DNA from: Natrialba taiwanensis DSM 12281
GTDB lineage: Archaea; Halobacteriota; Halobacteria; Halobacteriales; Natrialbaceae
Direction: 5' to 3'
NCBI RefSeq assembly: GCF_000337595.1
Contig: NZ_AOIL01000052.1
Coordinates: forward strand, 128,604-192,603
DNA: 64,000 nt
The notes beneath the pieces were generated by a model. The model saw nothing but the letters and a program-made list of their open reading frames with translations. It was not told where the DNA came from and did no database searches. The translations under genes were made by a program, and so were the position numbers. How positions within the stretch are numbered: position 1 is the first letter of the stretch; every line of letters starts with the position of its first letter. Shown one piece after another: positions 17,102 through 25,318 of the stretch.

Positions 17102-18106
17102 TCAGCGCAGTTGTTCGGCGATGTCCTCGGCGAAGTAGGTAAGAATCAGATCCGCCCCGGCCCGCTTGATCGACAGCAGCGATTCGCGGGCGGTTTCCTC
17201 GAGATTGAGCCAGCCCTTCTCCGCCGCCGCGTGGAGCATCGCGTACTCGCCGGAGACGTTGTAGGCGGCAACCGGCTGTTCGAACTCGCGGCGAACGTCG
17301 GCGACGATGTCGAGGTACGGAAGCGCGGGTTTGACCAGCAATACGTCCGCGCCCTGCTTGACGTCGAGGCGGACCTCGCGCATGGCTTCGCGGGCGTTGG
17401 CGGGATCCATCTGGTAGTGGCGGCGGTCGCCGAAGGCGGGTGCCCCGTCGGCGGCGTCCCGAAACGGGCCGTAGAAGGCGCTTTCGTACTTCGCGGCGTA
17501 GCTCATGATCGGCACGTCGTCGAAGCCCTCGCCGTCGAGTTCGTCTCGAATCGCGCCGACCATGCCGTCGGTCATGCTACTCGGCGCAACCATGTCCGCA
17601 CCGGCCACGGCGTGGGAGATGGCCGTCTTCCGGAGGGACTCGAGTGTAGCGTCGTTGTCGACGGTCAACGACGGATCCTCGCGCGATCCAGTCTCGGTCT
17701 CGCGGATACCGGGTTCGAGCGTTCCGCAGTGGCCGTGCTCGGTGTACTCGCACAGACACACGTCGGTGATGACGTAGGCGTCCGTCTCGGCGGTAATCCG
17801 TCGCGTCGCCTCCTGGACCACGCCGTCTTCGGCCCAGGCCCGCGTTCCCTTCGCGTCTTTCGACTCCGGAATCCCGAACAGCATCACCGCCTCGACGCCC
17901 GTTTCGAGCACCTCCTCGACGCGAGCCACGCTGTCCTCGATCGGCACGCGCTCGTGCCCCGGCATCGACTCGATCGGCTGGCGCTCCGCCGTCGTCGCAT
18001 CGATGAACACTGGCGCAATGAGATCCGCCGGCTCGAGGCTCGTCTCGCTGACGAGTTCACGAACGCGGTCTTCTCGCAGGCGGCGGGGACGGTGAGTGAG
18101 ATCCAT
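17102..18106 (-). CDS. hemB: Delta-aminolaevulinic acid dehydratase (porphobilinogen synthase)
   Basis: Condenses two 5-aminolaevulinates to porphobilinogen. The 334-residue length is normal. The active-site lysines are Lys206 (SYAAKYESAFYGPFR) and the Schiff-base Lys259 (VLLVKPALPYLD). The zinc-ligand cysteines are present as DVCLCEYTEHGHCG (Cys117, Cys119, Cys127), so this is the zinc-dependent type rather than the Mg-only Asp-rich type. The start at 18106 gives MDLTHRPRRLREDRVRELV. Together with hemL, hemC and hemD in the window, almost the whole path from glutamate semialdehyde to uroporphyrinogen III is encoded on one strand within 9 kb; no hemA is seen here. Confidence 0.97.
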   Translation of the reverse strand: MDLTHRPRRLREDRVRELVSETSLEPADLIAPVFIDATTAERQPIESMPGHERVPIEDSVARVEEVLETGVEAVMLFGIPESKDAKGTRAWAEDGVVQEATRRITAETDAYVITDVCLCEYTEHGHCGTLEPGIRETETGSREDPSLTVDNDATLESLRKTAISHAVAGADMVAPSSMTDGMVGAIRDELDGEGFDDVPIMSYAAKYESAFYGPFRDAADGAPAFGDRRHYQMDPANAREAMREVRLDVKQGADVLLVKPALPYLDIVADVRREFEQPVAAYNVSGEYAMLHAAAEKGWLNLEETARESLLSIKRAGADLILTYFAEDIAEQLR

Positions 18107-18219
18107 ACCGGCGCTAGTCACGGAACGGGCAAAAGCGGTGCGTTCGCGAGCGGTCCGAACGGTGAAAGACGGCTTTGAGCTATCCATATCTTTACGGGTA
18201 TTCTCACGATAGTTGACGT

Positions 18220-19746
18220 ATGTCCCGTTACCGCCGACGCTTCCTCCAGACACTCGCCGGTGGCAGCGTCCTGCTCGCCGGTTGCACTGAACTCGCCGCA
18301 GTCGACGGTGATGCAGGTCGTTCGCCAGCGCAGGGAGACGACACTTCCAATGGCAGTTCCGAGACGGACGAGTCCGACGAGCTAACCGAACAAGCCGACA
18401 GTAGAACCCTGGCAACGAACCCGACGGTCGTCGAGTTCGAGACGGCACCGCTAACTGCCGCGGTTACCGGTCGAGTGCGTACCGCTGACGGTCTCATGAT
18501 GGCGCTCGATTTCGACGAGCCGGCAACCTCGTCGTCGCCGGCGACGCTCACGGCAATCATCGCGAATATGCGGTCCTACGAACAGACGTTCGAGCCGGAT
18601 CGGCTGGTTGTTCTCGACGAGCTGGTAGCCAGTCGCTCGCCCGGTGACCGTGACGCGGTGTACCTCGCTCCAGCCGAAGCCCACCCACTCGCCGAAACGA
18701 CGCCCGAGTACGACCGGGACGACGATGGCCGCTGGCGACTCACCAGCCCCAGCGGCGATTGGTTCCCCGAGACGATTACGCTCGAGGCCGACCAGCGCAT
18801 CAGCGCTGAATACTACCTGCTCGGTCACCACCAGCCCGGAACACAACCCATCGAGGACCGTCGCTATCGGTTCAATTACGGAGAGAACTCGTTCGAAATC
18901 GCCATTTGGCCGACTGAACAGCCGGGTCCAAACGGCGACTCGACGTTCGCCGGGACGACAGTCCCACCGCTTCCGGACCGAGACGACGTTCGATGGTACC
19001 ACGAGGCGACGCCCGAGACGCCGGTATTTCTCGAGCCGAGTCGCGAGTCGGTCACGGCTCCGGCACGGATCGAGTTCAGTCTCGTCAACCACGCCCGCGA
19101 GCGACTGTCCGGAAATCCGTACCAGTGGCGGCTGTACAAGTTGGTTGACGGCGCGTGGCACCACATCGCGCCCTGGATGACTCCGCAACCGCTATCGTGG
19201 GTCACTCCGGGTGCTATCGACGACTCCGAACTCGTCGTCTACGCGGGTGAGCCGATCACGCACCAGGGTGAGCGGACGGTGGGCTTCCTCGGCGGCGGGC
19301 AGTATGCCTATACGGTCGGATATAGTGTCGACTCGGAAACCCACGCGGCGCTCGTTGAACTCGATGCGCCCGATCTGCACGTCGATCCGGAGGCCGACGC
19401 GGTGGTCGACGATGCCCGCAGCGACGGGACGGAGCGGGTCGTCCGGCTGCCAAACTACGCGGACGCCCGTCGCCCGGCAACGGTTACCGTCAGTCGGGTC
19501 GGGTCGCCGTCAGCCGGAGCAGCATCGACGGCCGACGCCCGCGTCATTCCTGAGCAGCTCCCCCGGCCGTCATTTCGAGCGTTCCGGAACTCGCTGCCGC
19601 TGTTCGGGGACGATGTCGAACGAGTTCAGGTACGGACGGATCGTTCCACTGCGCTCCGCTGGTTCGACTTCGAATCGGATACAACGCACACGATCGCCTA
19701 CGAGGGCGACCTGTTCGAAGCGACTGCATCGCTCGAGTCCACCTGA
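18220..19746 (+). CDS. Tat-exported lipoprotein of unknown function
   Basis: A 508-residue secreted protein. The N-terminus has a twin-arginine motif and a lipobox (RRRFLQTLAGGSVLLAGC, lipidated Cys22), followed by an acidic Ser/Asp/Glu-rich linker to about residue 60 typical of haloarchaeal cell-surface lipoproteins. The remainder is beta-rich; a central segment (ARIEFSLVNHARERLSGNPYQWRLYKLVDGAWHHIAPW) resembles an immunoglobulin-like fold. No catalytic motif is evident. Expected outside the membrane, anchored by lipid. A TATA-like atctttacgg lies about 25-30 nt before the ATG. Divergent from hemB and convergent with the asparaginase gene. Confidence 0.82.
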   Translation: MSRYRRRFLQTLAGGSVLLAGCTELAAVDGDAGRSPAQGDDTSNGSSETDESDELTEQADSRTLATNPTVVEFETAPLTAAVTGRVRTADGLMMALDFDEPATSSSPATLTAIIANMRSYEQTFEPDRLVVLDELVASRSPGDRDAVYLAPAEAHPLAETTPEYDRDDDGRWRLTSPSGDWFPETITLEADQRISAEYYLLGHHQPGTQPIEDRRYRFNYGENSFEIAIWPTEQPGPNGDSTFAGTTVPPLPDRDDVRWYHEATPETPVFLEPSRESVTAPARIEFSLVNHARERLSGNPYQWRLYKLVDGAWHHIAPWMTPQPLSWVTPGAIDDSELVVYAGEPITHQGERTVGFLGGGQYAYTVGYSVDSETHAALVELDAPDLHVDPEADAVVDDARSDGTERVVRLPNYADARRPATVTVSRVGSPSAGAASTADARVIPEQLPRPSFRAFRNSLPLFGDDVERVQVRTDRSTALRWFDFESDTTHTIAYEGDLFEATASLEST

Positions 19747-19767
19747 GAGACGAGCCAGTGTTGCGGC

Positions 19768-20898
19768 TCAATTGACCGACTCGATGCCGTCGAACGCGGC
19801 TGTGACCTGTTTTCGTAGCGCGTCCGTGTCTGTATTTGTGTCCGCATCTACATCTGCATCGGTCGCCGCCGCTGACAGCACGAGTTCAGTTTTTACCCTG
19901 GCCTTCCACGGCGAAAGGTCGCCGCCGGAAATCGCACCGGCGTCGAGAAGTGTTCGCCCGCCGCCGGGACCGCCGTACAGCCCGGCCGAACTCCCGGCGT
20001 GACAGCGGGAGGTGAGGACGACGAGATAGCCGGCGTCGATCGCGGATTCGAGTGCGGCCCCGAGTTCGGCGGTCGCGTTGCCGAGTCCGGTGCCGGCGAG
20101 GACGAAGCCGTCTACGGTCTCGTCGTCGAGTGCGCGCTCGACCTGCGTGCCGTCGATGCCCATCGCGTTCGTCACGAGTTCGACGCGCACGTCGGGGTCG
20201 ATTCGCGCGCCGGTATCCGGAATCGCCGTGGCGTTGCTGTAGCTGCGCGGCTCGCGGAACGTTCGCAGTCCGTTCGGCGTGCGTTCGGCGACCGGCCCCG
20301 CGCCGGGCGAGGCGAACGTTTCGAGTTTGCTCGTGTGGGATTTGCGGACCCAGCGGGCGGCGTGAACGGCGTCGTTGAACGCGAGATAGCTGCCGGACCG
20401 GAATCGGTCGTCGACGACTGTCTGAACGGCTGTGAGCAGATTTGCCGGGCCGTCCGTGCCGGGCTGGTCGAAGGGGCGCTGTGCGCCGGTGAACACGACC
20501 GGAACGTCGGCCGCCGAGACGAGGTCCAGGTAGTAGGCGGATTCGGCCATCGTGTCGGTGCCGTGGGTGACGACGACGCCGGTAACGCCGTCTTCGGCGG
20601 CGCGTTCGGCCGCATCGACGATCGTCGTCGCCTGCTCGGCGGTTATCTGAAACCCCGAGCGCTGACAGACCGTCTCGACGCTGACGGTCGCGTAGTCGGC
20701 CAGTTCGGGGACGGCGTCGACGAGTTCGTCGCCGGTACGGGTGGGCGTCTTTCCGCTCGTCTCGCTCTCGCCAGTGCTCGCGATGGTGCCGCCGGTGCTG
20801 AGGATTCTGACGTGCGGTCGGGATTGCGACTGTGATTGTGAGTCTACTTCTGACTGCGACTGTGACCGTGACCGCGACCGCGATCGTTCCGTCTCCAT
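19768..20898 (-). CDS. L-asparaginase (bacterial-type I/II fold)
   Basis: Hydrolyses L-asparagine to aspartate and ammonia. The 376-residue protein carries both catalytic triads of the family: Thr38 region (STGGTIAS, residues 34-41) and Thr114-Asp115 with Lys186 (VVTHGTDTMAES; RKSHTS). The C-terminal domain has GIDGTQVERAL and VLAGTGLGNA. The first 27 residues are an Arg-Ser/Gln-Ser dipeptide repeat and the C-terminus has a short Asp/Thr expansion (TDADVDADTNTDTD); both are low-complexity and not part of the catalytic fold. An in-frame ATG seven codons upstream (20919) is possible. Probably cytoplasmic; no signal peptide. Confidence 0.92.
   Translation of the reverse strand: METERSRSRSRSQSQSEVDSQSQSQSRPHVRILSTGGTIASTGESETSGKTPTRTGDELVDAVPELADYATVSVETVCQRSGFQITAEQATTIVDAAERAAEDGVTGVVVTHGTDTMAESAYYLDLVSAADVPVVFTGAQRPFDQPGTDGPANLLTAVQTVVDDRFRSGSYLAFNDAVHAARWVRKSHTSKLETFASPGAGPVAERTPNGLRTFREPRSYSNATAIPDTGARIDPDVRVELVTNAMGIDGTQVERALDDETVDGFVLAGTGLGNATAELGAALESAIDAGYLVVLTSRCHAGSSAGLYGGPGGGRTLLDAGAISGGDLSPWKARVKTELVLSAAATDADVDADTNTDTDALRKQVTAAFDGIESVN
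20819..20890 (-). repeat. Hexanucleotide-type repeat encoding Arg-Ser/Gln-Ser
   Basis: Imperfect six-base units (cgXgaX/tgXgaX on the plus strand) encode about eleven RS, QS or DS dipeptides at the N-terminus of the asparaginase. Serine/arginine dipeptide runs are unusual in acidic haloarchaeal proteins; the tract looks like slippage expansion rather than a folded domain. Confidence 0.8.
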
Positions 20899-21207
20899 AC
20901 CGCTCACCTCGCTCGCCACCGGGAAGGTTCTAGTCCAGCATGGGAGTGCCGTCGCGACGAACCACCCGTCTCACGTGGTGAGCGTCGTCACACCACTCCA
21001 CGGCGGCGACTGCCGGGACCAATATCCTCATCCGTACACGCCGGTGACGAACGGATGAACTCTCGGCGCGAGTGACCGGTCGGGACGCCGCGTTTCCGTC
21101 CGCCGGGACACTTCACCCCCGACGCGCTCGACAATGGCGACGACTCACCGACGACACGACCACGAGAGGCGACCGGCCGAATACGCGACGCGACGGCGAG
21201 ATCACGA
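20899..21207. other. Intergenic region between asparaginase and MFS genes
   Basis: About 309 bp between two divergent genes. It contains a short symmetric element CTCAC-GTG-GTGAG at about 20972-20984 that might be an operator. No RNA gene or extra coding region is supported; frames across it are extensions of shadow frames. Confidence 0.4.
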
Positions 21208-22383
21208 ATGAGGCGCTGGCGATACAGCGAAACCGTCCTCGCGCTGTCGACGCTCGCGTTCTTCGCGACGATGGTCGGCCGGCTGGCGATCAGCCCCGTC
21301 CTACCGATGATCAAAGACGAGTTCGGCGTCTCGAACACGGTCGTCGGCATCGCGATGACGGGCATGTGGATGGCCTATTTCCTCTCGCAGTTCCCGAGCG
21401 GCATCTTCGCCGATCGGTATGGCGAGCGCCCGATCATCCTGATCGCTGTCGGCGGAACGGCGGTGACGAGTCTCTTCCTCGCGGCCGCCCCCGTTTTCGC
21501 CGTCTTCGTCTTCGGCACGGTCGCGCTCGGTGCCGTCGCCGGCCTCCACTACAGCGTCGCCACGACGTTGCTCACCCGGACCTACGACGAGATCGGGGCC
21601 GCGATCGGCATTCACAACAGCGGCGGTCCCGCCGCCGGCCTCATCGCGCCGCCGATCGCCGGCTGGGTCGGCGTCACCTACGGCTGGCGGCCGGCCGTCG
21701 CCATCGCGATTCCGGTCGCGATCCTGGTCTACGTGCTCTTTGCGCAGTTCATCGAGCCGACCGCCCCCCGTCGACCCGACCAATCGATGCGCGACCGATT
21801 CGACCTCGGTGCCATGGCCGACCTCCTCTCGCGGCCGCAGATCGCGTTTCCAATCTGTCTCGCCATCGCCGCCGCGTTCGTCTGGCAAGCGACCTCCACG
21901 TTCCTCCCCACGTTTCTCAAGCACCACCGGAACTACTCGACTGAACTCGCGAGCGTCGTCTTCGCCGGCTACTTCGTCGTCCAGGCGACGACGCAGGTCG
22001 GTGTCGGGGCGATTTCGGACCGCTACGGTCGCGATTTCGCCACGGCGGGCTGTATGCTCCTAGCGTCGGCCGGGTTCGCGCTGCTCGTCGTCGGTCCAGG
22101 CTTCACCGCCGTGGCCGTCGCCGTGCTCCTGATCGGCACTGGACTCGGCTGGGGGGCCGCCCTGCTGCCGCGGTTCATGGACGTGCTTTCGGACGCCGAA
22201 CGCGGGGCCGGCTTCGGCCTCATCCGCACCGTCTACGGTTTCGTCGGCGCGCTCGGCTCGGTCGGCACCGGACTGGTAGCGGACCTCTTCAACTGGGGGG
22301 TTGCCTTCGCCATGCTTGCGGGCCTGCTGGCGCTCGTGCTCTGTGCGCTCGTCGTCAACTGGGCGCTCTCGCTCGGGTACTGA
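21208..22383 (+). CDS. Major facilitator superfamily transporter
   Basis: A 391-residue MFS permease with twelve predicted membrane helices. The A-like loop motif between helices 2 and 3 is GIFADRYGERP (near residue 65), the mirrored loop in the second half is GAISDRYGRD (near 270), and the central cytoplasmic loop is EPTAPRRPDQSMRDRFD. This places it with drug/metabolite or organic-acid exporters and importers, but the substrate cannot be read from sequence. It stands alone; the neighbours are an asparaginase and an unexplained coding-like remnant. Family certain, substrate unknown. Confidence 0.92.
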   Translation: MRRWRYSETVLALSTLAFFATMVGRLAISPVLPMIKDEFGVSNTVVGIAMTGMWMAYFLSQFPSGIFADRYGERPIILIAVGGTAVTSLFLAAAPVFAVFVFGTVALGAVAGLHYSVATTLLTRTYDEIGAAIGIHNSGGPAAGLIAPPIAGWVGVTYGWRPAVAIAIPVAILVYVLFAQFIEPTAPRRPDQSMRDRFDLGAMADLLSRPQIAFPICLAIAAAFVWQATSTFLPTFLKHHRNYSTELASVVFAGYFVVQATTQVGVGAISDRYGRDFATAGCMLLASAGFALLVVGPGFTAVAVAVLLIGTGLGWGAALLPRFMDVLSDAERGAGFGLIRTVYGFVGALGSVGTGLVADLFNWGVAFAMLAGLLALVLCALVVNWALSLGY

Positions 22384-22409
22384 CAGCCGCCGTTGTGAGC
22401 GCTGTTGTT

Positions 22410-22440
22410 ACGGCAGCAGTAACGATCGTCGTACTACTGT
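22410..22440. terminator. Imperfect hairpin downstream of the MFS gene
   Basis: An imperfect inverted repeat (cagcagtaacga ... cgtactactg) centred on an acgatcgt palindrome lies 30-55 bp after the MFS stop codon. It could be a 3'-end structure for that gene or part of the control region of the following element; an AT-rich TATA-like stretch (gtttataattc, 22456-22466) follows. Confidence 0.35.
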
Positions 22441-22485
22441 TAAAATGACAATAGGTTTATAATTCTTGCCGGCGAAAATCGCGTA

Positions 22486-22719
22486 ATAACGGAACCAACG
22501 CGACAGAGAGGCGCAGCACGGTGTGAGGCCTGCGGCAAGCCGCTCGCAGTCTGGGTAACCTCGACCCACGAAATCTTACCGATCGGCTCCATCCCGGATG
22601 TCGTCCAGGAGACGGCGGTGTGGACCTACGGCAACGATCACGGCTTTGCGGCCTGGGTTCGAACGCTGCTCGACAACCGACTCGAGCAGTACGCCGACGA
22701 CCGGACGGATGGCGGGTGA
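22486..22719 (+). pseudogene. Coding-like small zinc-finger ORF with no usable start codon
   Basis: Frame 22456-22719 reads ...RCEACGKPLAVWVTSTHEIL...WTYGNDHGFAAWVRTLLDNRLEQYADD with strongly coding-like codon use and one CxxC pair, and ends at TGA. After the preceding in-frame stop (22453) there is no in-frame ATG, GTG or TTG before the CxxC. A good TATA box (tttataat, 22457-22464) predicts a transcription start near 22487, at codons that read Asn-Asn-Gly-Thr. So either the start codon was lost by mutation or a sequencing error, or a non-standard start is used. No family is recognised. The start coordinate given is the predicted transcript start. Confidence 0.55.
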
Positions 22720-22803
22720 GACCGGGCGAGAAAATCCGAACCGTCAGTCCGGCGAGCGGGCGATCAACCGGTCACACCGCCGACACCGAGTCCGTGCTTT
22801 TAA

Positions 22804-23157
<354 letters not shown>

Positions 23158-23204
23158 ATCGGCCACTACCAACCAGTCAACCAGTCAGACGCCTTCCCAA
23201 GACG

Positions 23205-23369
23205 TTACTCGGCACGATCCACGTCGACCTTCTCCTTTAAGTTCTCGAGGCCGTCGGCTTCGGCGAGTTCCTGTAACCGCTCGCGGAAGTGGTCCTCGCA
23301 GAGCCCGACTTTGAGGCCATCGGATTCGGCGGCGAAGGCGGCCTCGCGGTCACAGTAGTGGCAGTTCAT
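23205..23369 (-). CDS. Small CxxC protein (DUF6757-like)
   Basis: A 54-residue gene, MNCHYCDREAAFAAESDGLKV and onward, ending EKVDVDRAE. It has a CHYC pair at residues 3-6 and CEDH at 24-27, a Cys3His zinc-binding pattern followed by an amphipathic helix. I recall haloarchaeal proteins of this length and sequence annotated DUF6757; function unknown, plausibly nucleic-acid or protein binding. It is convergent with the ferredoxin gene (47 bp between stops). The frame is closed by stops on both sides and its codon use matches neighbours, so it is real despite its size. Confidence 0.8.
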   Translation of the reverse strand: MNCHYCDREAAFAAESDGLKVGLCEDHFRERLQELAEADGLENLKEKVDVDRAE

Positions 23370-23428
23370 ACAGCTTTATTGGAGACACGGAACATTGAAC
23401 CCTCCGCTCCCGGACAGGATTTACATTT

Positions 23429-24229
23429 TCACGCTGTCAGATTCAGCCGACTGAACTCGGCCTCGGAGAGCCCGGCGACGCCGAGCGTCTCTTCGTGGGC
23501 GTCGGTGCCGCCAGTCGCGAGGAGGTCGTATCGCTCGATGGCCCGCTCGACCGGCGTGCGATCCACCGATCGACCGTAGGGATACGCGAGTTCAACGGCG
23601 TCGAGTTCTGCGGCGTATTCCAGCGCGCCGTCCGGGTCGGGATAGCGAAGCGGGTGGGCGAGCGAGACGAGTTGTGCGGCGTCCGCGAGTATTCGTCGGC
23701 CCTCCTCGAACGACGGAACGTCGCGGGCGACGAAGCAGGGGCCGTCGTCGCCGATGAGGTGCTCGAAGGCGTCCTCGTAGCCGTAGTCGGTGTTCGGATT
23801 GGCGTCGACGGCGCGGGCGACGTGCGGGCGTCCGAAGCCGTCGGCGACGGTAACGTCGAGGTCGATGTCGAGGCGGTCTTCGACGCGGTCGACGATGGCT
23901 CGGCCGCGCTTGATGCGGTTCTCCTGGATGCGCGCCGTCAGCGATTCGAGTTCGGCCGTGGGTTCGATGCCGTAGGCGAGGAGGTCGACACGCTGGCCGC
24001 TTCCGTCGGAAGCACCGGTCTCGTCATCGAGTTCGACGCGGAGTTCGATGCCGTTGACGACGGTCACCTCGTCGCGTTCCGAGAGGGGGGCATCGAACGG
24101 TTGGAGGCGGTCGTGATCCGTGACGGCGACGACCGAGACGTCCGCCCGGCGGGCAGCCGCGGGGACGTCCGCCAGTTCGAGGCTGCCGTCGGAGCGGGTC
24201 GTGTGGACGTGCAGGTCGGCGTAGGGCAT
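23429..24229 (-). CDS. PHP-domain phosphoesterase (YciV/RNase AM-like)
   Basis: A 266-residue PHP protein, the second in the window and not closely similar to the first. Metal-binding motifs: DLHVHTTRSDGS (His7, His9), VTDHDRL (Asp38, His39, Asp40), NGIELRVEL (Glu near 62), VSLAHPLRYPD and GGTDAHEE near the C-terminus. The order and the RPHVARA helix near residue 128 match the TrpH/YciV group, which contains 3',5'-nucleoside bisphosphate phosphatases and a 5'-3' exoribonuclease (RNase AM). Either function is possible. It stands alone on the minus strand. Confidence 0.88.
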   Translation of the reverse strand: MPYADLHVHTTRSDGSLELADVPAAARRADVSVVAVTDHDRLQPFDAPLSERDEVTVVNGIELRVELDDETGASDGSGQRVDLLAYGIEPTAELESLTARIQENRIKRGRAIVDRVEDRLDIDLDVTVADGFGRPHVARAVDANPNTDYGYEDAFEHLIGDDGPCFVARDVPSFEEGRRILADAAQLVSLAHPLRYPDPDGALEYAAELDAVELAYPYGRSVDRTPVERAIERYDLLATGGTDAHEETLGVAGLSEAEFSRLNLTA

Positions 24230-24342
24230 GGCTCATGCGAGCCGTCCCGGCGATAAAGACGTTTTCAGTGTCGGTTTGGTCGTGCGGTGTCGACCCATTC
24301 TAGCTGTATTAGGTCTTGGGTGGCACTAGGAATTCATTATGG

Positions 24343-24362
24343 ACAATGTTTATAATCATTGT
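24343..24362 (+). promoter_or_regulatory. Inverted repeat enclosing a TATA box
   Basis: ACAATG-TTTATAAT-CATTGT: perfect 6-bp arms flank an 8-bp spacer that is itself the TATA box. The spacer ends 25 nt before the ATG at 24382. A dimeric regulator bound here would sit exactly on the TBP site, so repression by competition is the simplest reading. Confidence 0.65.
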
Positions 24363-24381
24363 TCACGGACAACTGGGTGTA

Positions 24382-24669
24382 ATGCTTTCAAACGGCACCG
24401 CCGAGGTCATCGACGACCACGAGTACCCCGCGACGACCGAGGAACTGATCGAGGACTGTGGCGACCGCGTCCTCGAACTTTCGAACGGCTCCGAGACGGT
24501 CAGCGACGTACTCGCCCGCCTCGAGTCCGAAACCTTCGAATCGGCGGACGACGCCCACCTCGCCGTCTACTCGGCCGTGAGCAACAAGGCCGTTGGCCGC
24601 GTCGGTTACAGCGACCGCGATCCGACGCCGGTCGGGAGTCCGTACTCGCCGGATGCCGTCTCGTTCTAG
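24382..24669 (+). CDS. DUF5789-like small acidic protein
   Basis: A 95-residue protein: MLSNGTAEVIDDHEYPATTEELIEDCGDRVLELSNGSETVSDVLARL and onward. The YPAT..ELI..CGD..LEL.NG.ETV..VL pattern is one I associate with the haloarchaeal DUF5789 family, small proteins of unknown function. No membrane segment or catalytic motif. The start at 24382 is fixed by the TATA box ending 25 nt upstream; an in-frame ATG at 24316 lies upstream of that promoter and is rejected. The promoter carries a symmetric element, so expression is probably regulated. Confidence 0.75.
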   Translation: MLSNGTAEVIDDHEYPATTEELIEDCGDRVLELSNGSETVSDVLARLESETFESADDAHLAVYSAVSNKAVGRVGYSDRDPTPVGSPYSPDAVSF

Positions 24670-24832
24670 GGCTGCGGCACCCGTCCGTCCGTTCGAGTTT
24701 TCGAAACCATCGACAGCGCGTTCCTGATTCGGGCGACTGCAGTCTCTCCTCGTCCGACCGATCGGCGTCTCGTCACCGAATTCGACCGCCGACGAACGGC
24801 AACGATTTAGCTACCGAGTGCTAACTAGACAC

Positions 24833-25258
24833 ATGCCAGAACACGTCCTCGTTCCGATCGATCGGTCACAGCAATCCCGGTCGGCGCTCACGTTCGCTGT
24901 CGAGGAGTACCCGGACGCGACGATCACGCTCTTGCACGTCATCGATGTGGGAAACTTCTCCACCTACGGCACTGACGGTGCCATCTTCACGGACGAGTTC
25001 ATCGATCAGCTTCGGGCATACGGCACCGAACTGCTCGATGATGCCCACAGCCAGGTTGCAGATCGCGACGTGACGATCGAGACTGAACTCGAGATCGGGA
25101 CGCCGGCCCAGACGATTACCGAGTACATTTCGACGCACGATATCGACCACGTCGTCATGGGGAGCCACGGTCGACACGGCGTCAGCCGGGTGCTCCTCGG
25201 GAGCGTCGCCGAGACGGTGACGCGACGCTCGCCGGTCCCGGTGACGATCGTTCGGTGA
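24833..25258 (+). CDS. Universal stress protein (UspA family)
   Basis: A 141-residue single UspA domain. The ATP-binding type signature is present: HVLVPIDRSQQS at the N-terminus (nucleotide-binding Asp9) and GSHGRHGVSRVLLGSVAETVTRRSPVPVTIVR at the C-terminus, matching G2xG9xS/T. It is probably a cytosolic ATP-binding dimer with a role in stress responses; haloarchaea carry dozens, so no specific role can be given. The start at 24833 (MPEHVLVPID) is preferred to the in-frame ATG at 24818. It is independent of the upstream small gene (163 bp gap). Confidence 0.93.
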   Translation: MPEHVLVPIDRSQQSRSALTFAVEEYPDATITLLHVIDVGNFSTYGTDGAIFTDEFIDQLRAYGTELLDDAHSQVADRDVTIETELEIGTPAQTITEYISTHDIDHVVMGSHGRHGVSRVLLGSVAETVTRRSPVPVTIVR

Positions 25259-25318
25259 GCCCGTTCCCGTTCGCGGCGGCGATCGGTCTCGAATATCTAT
25301 CCCGATCGCCCCGTCCCA

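Noticed and set aside
16985-18178. 397-codon plus-strand frame
   Set aside because: Antisense to hemB, which has all catalytic residues on the minus strand.
22655-22664. GGGTTCGAAC resembling a tRNA T-loop
   Set aside because: No acceptor stem, D-arm or anticodon arm can be folded around it, and it lies inside a coding-like frame.
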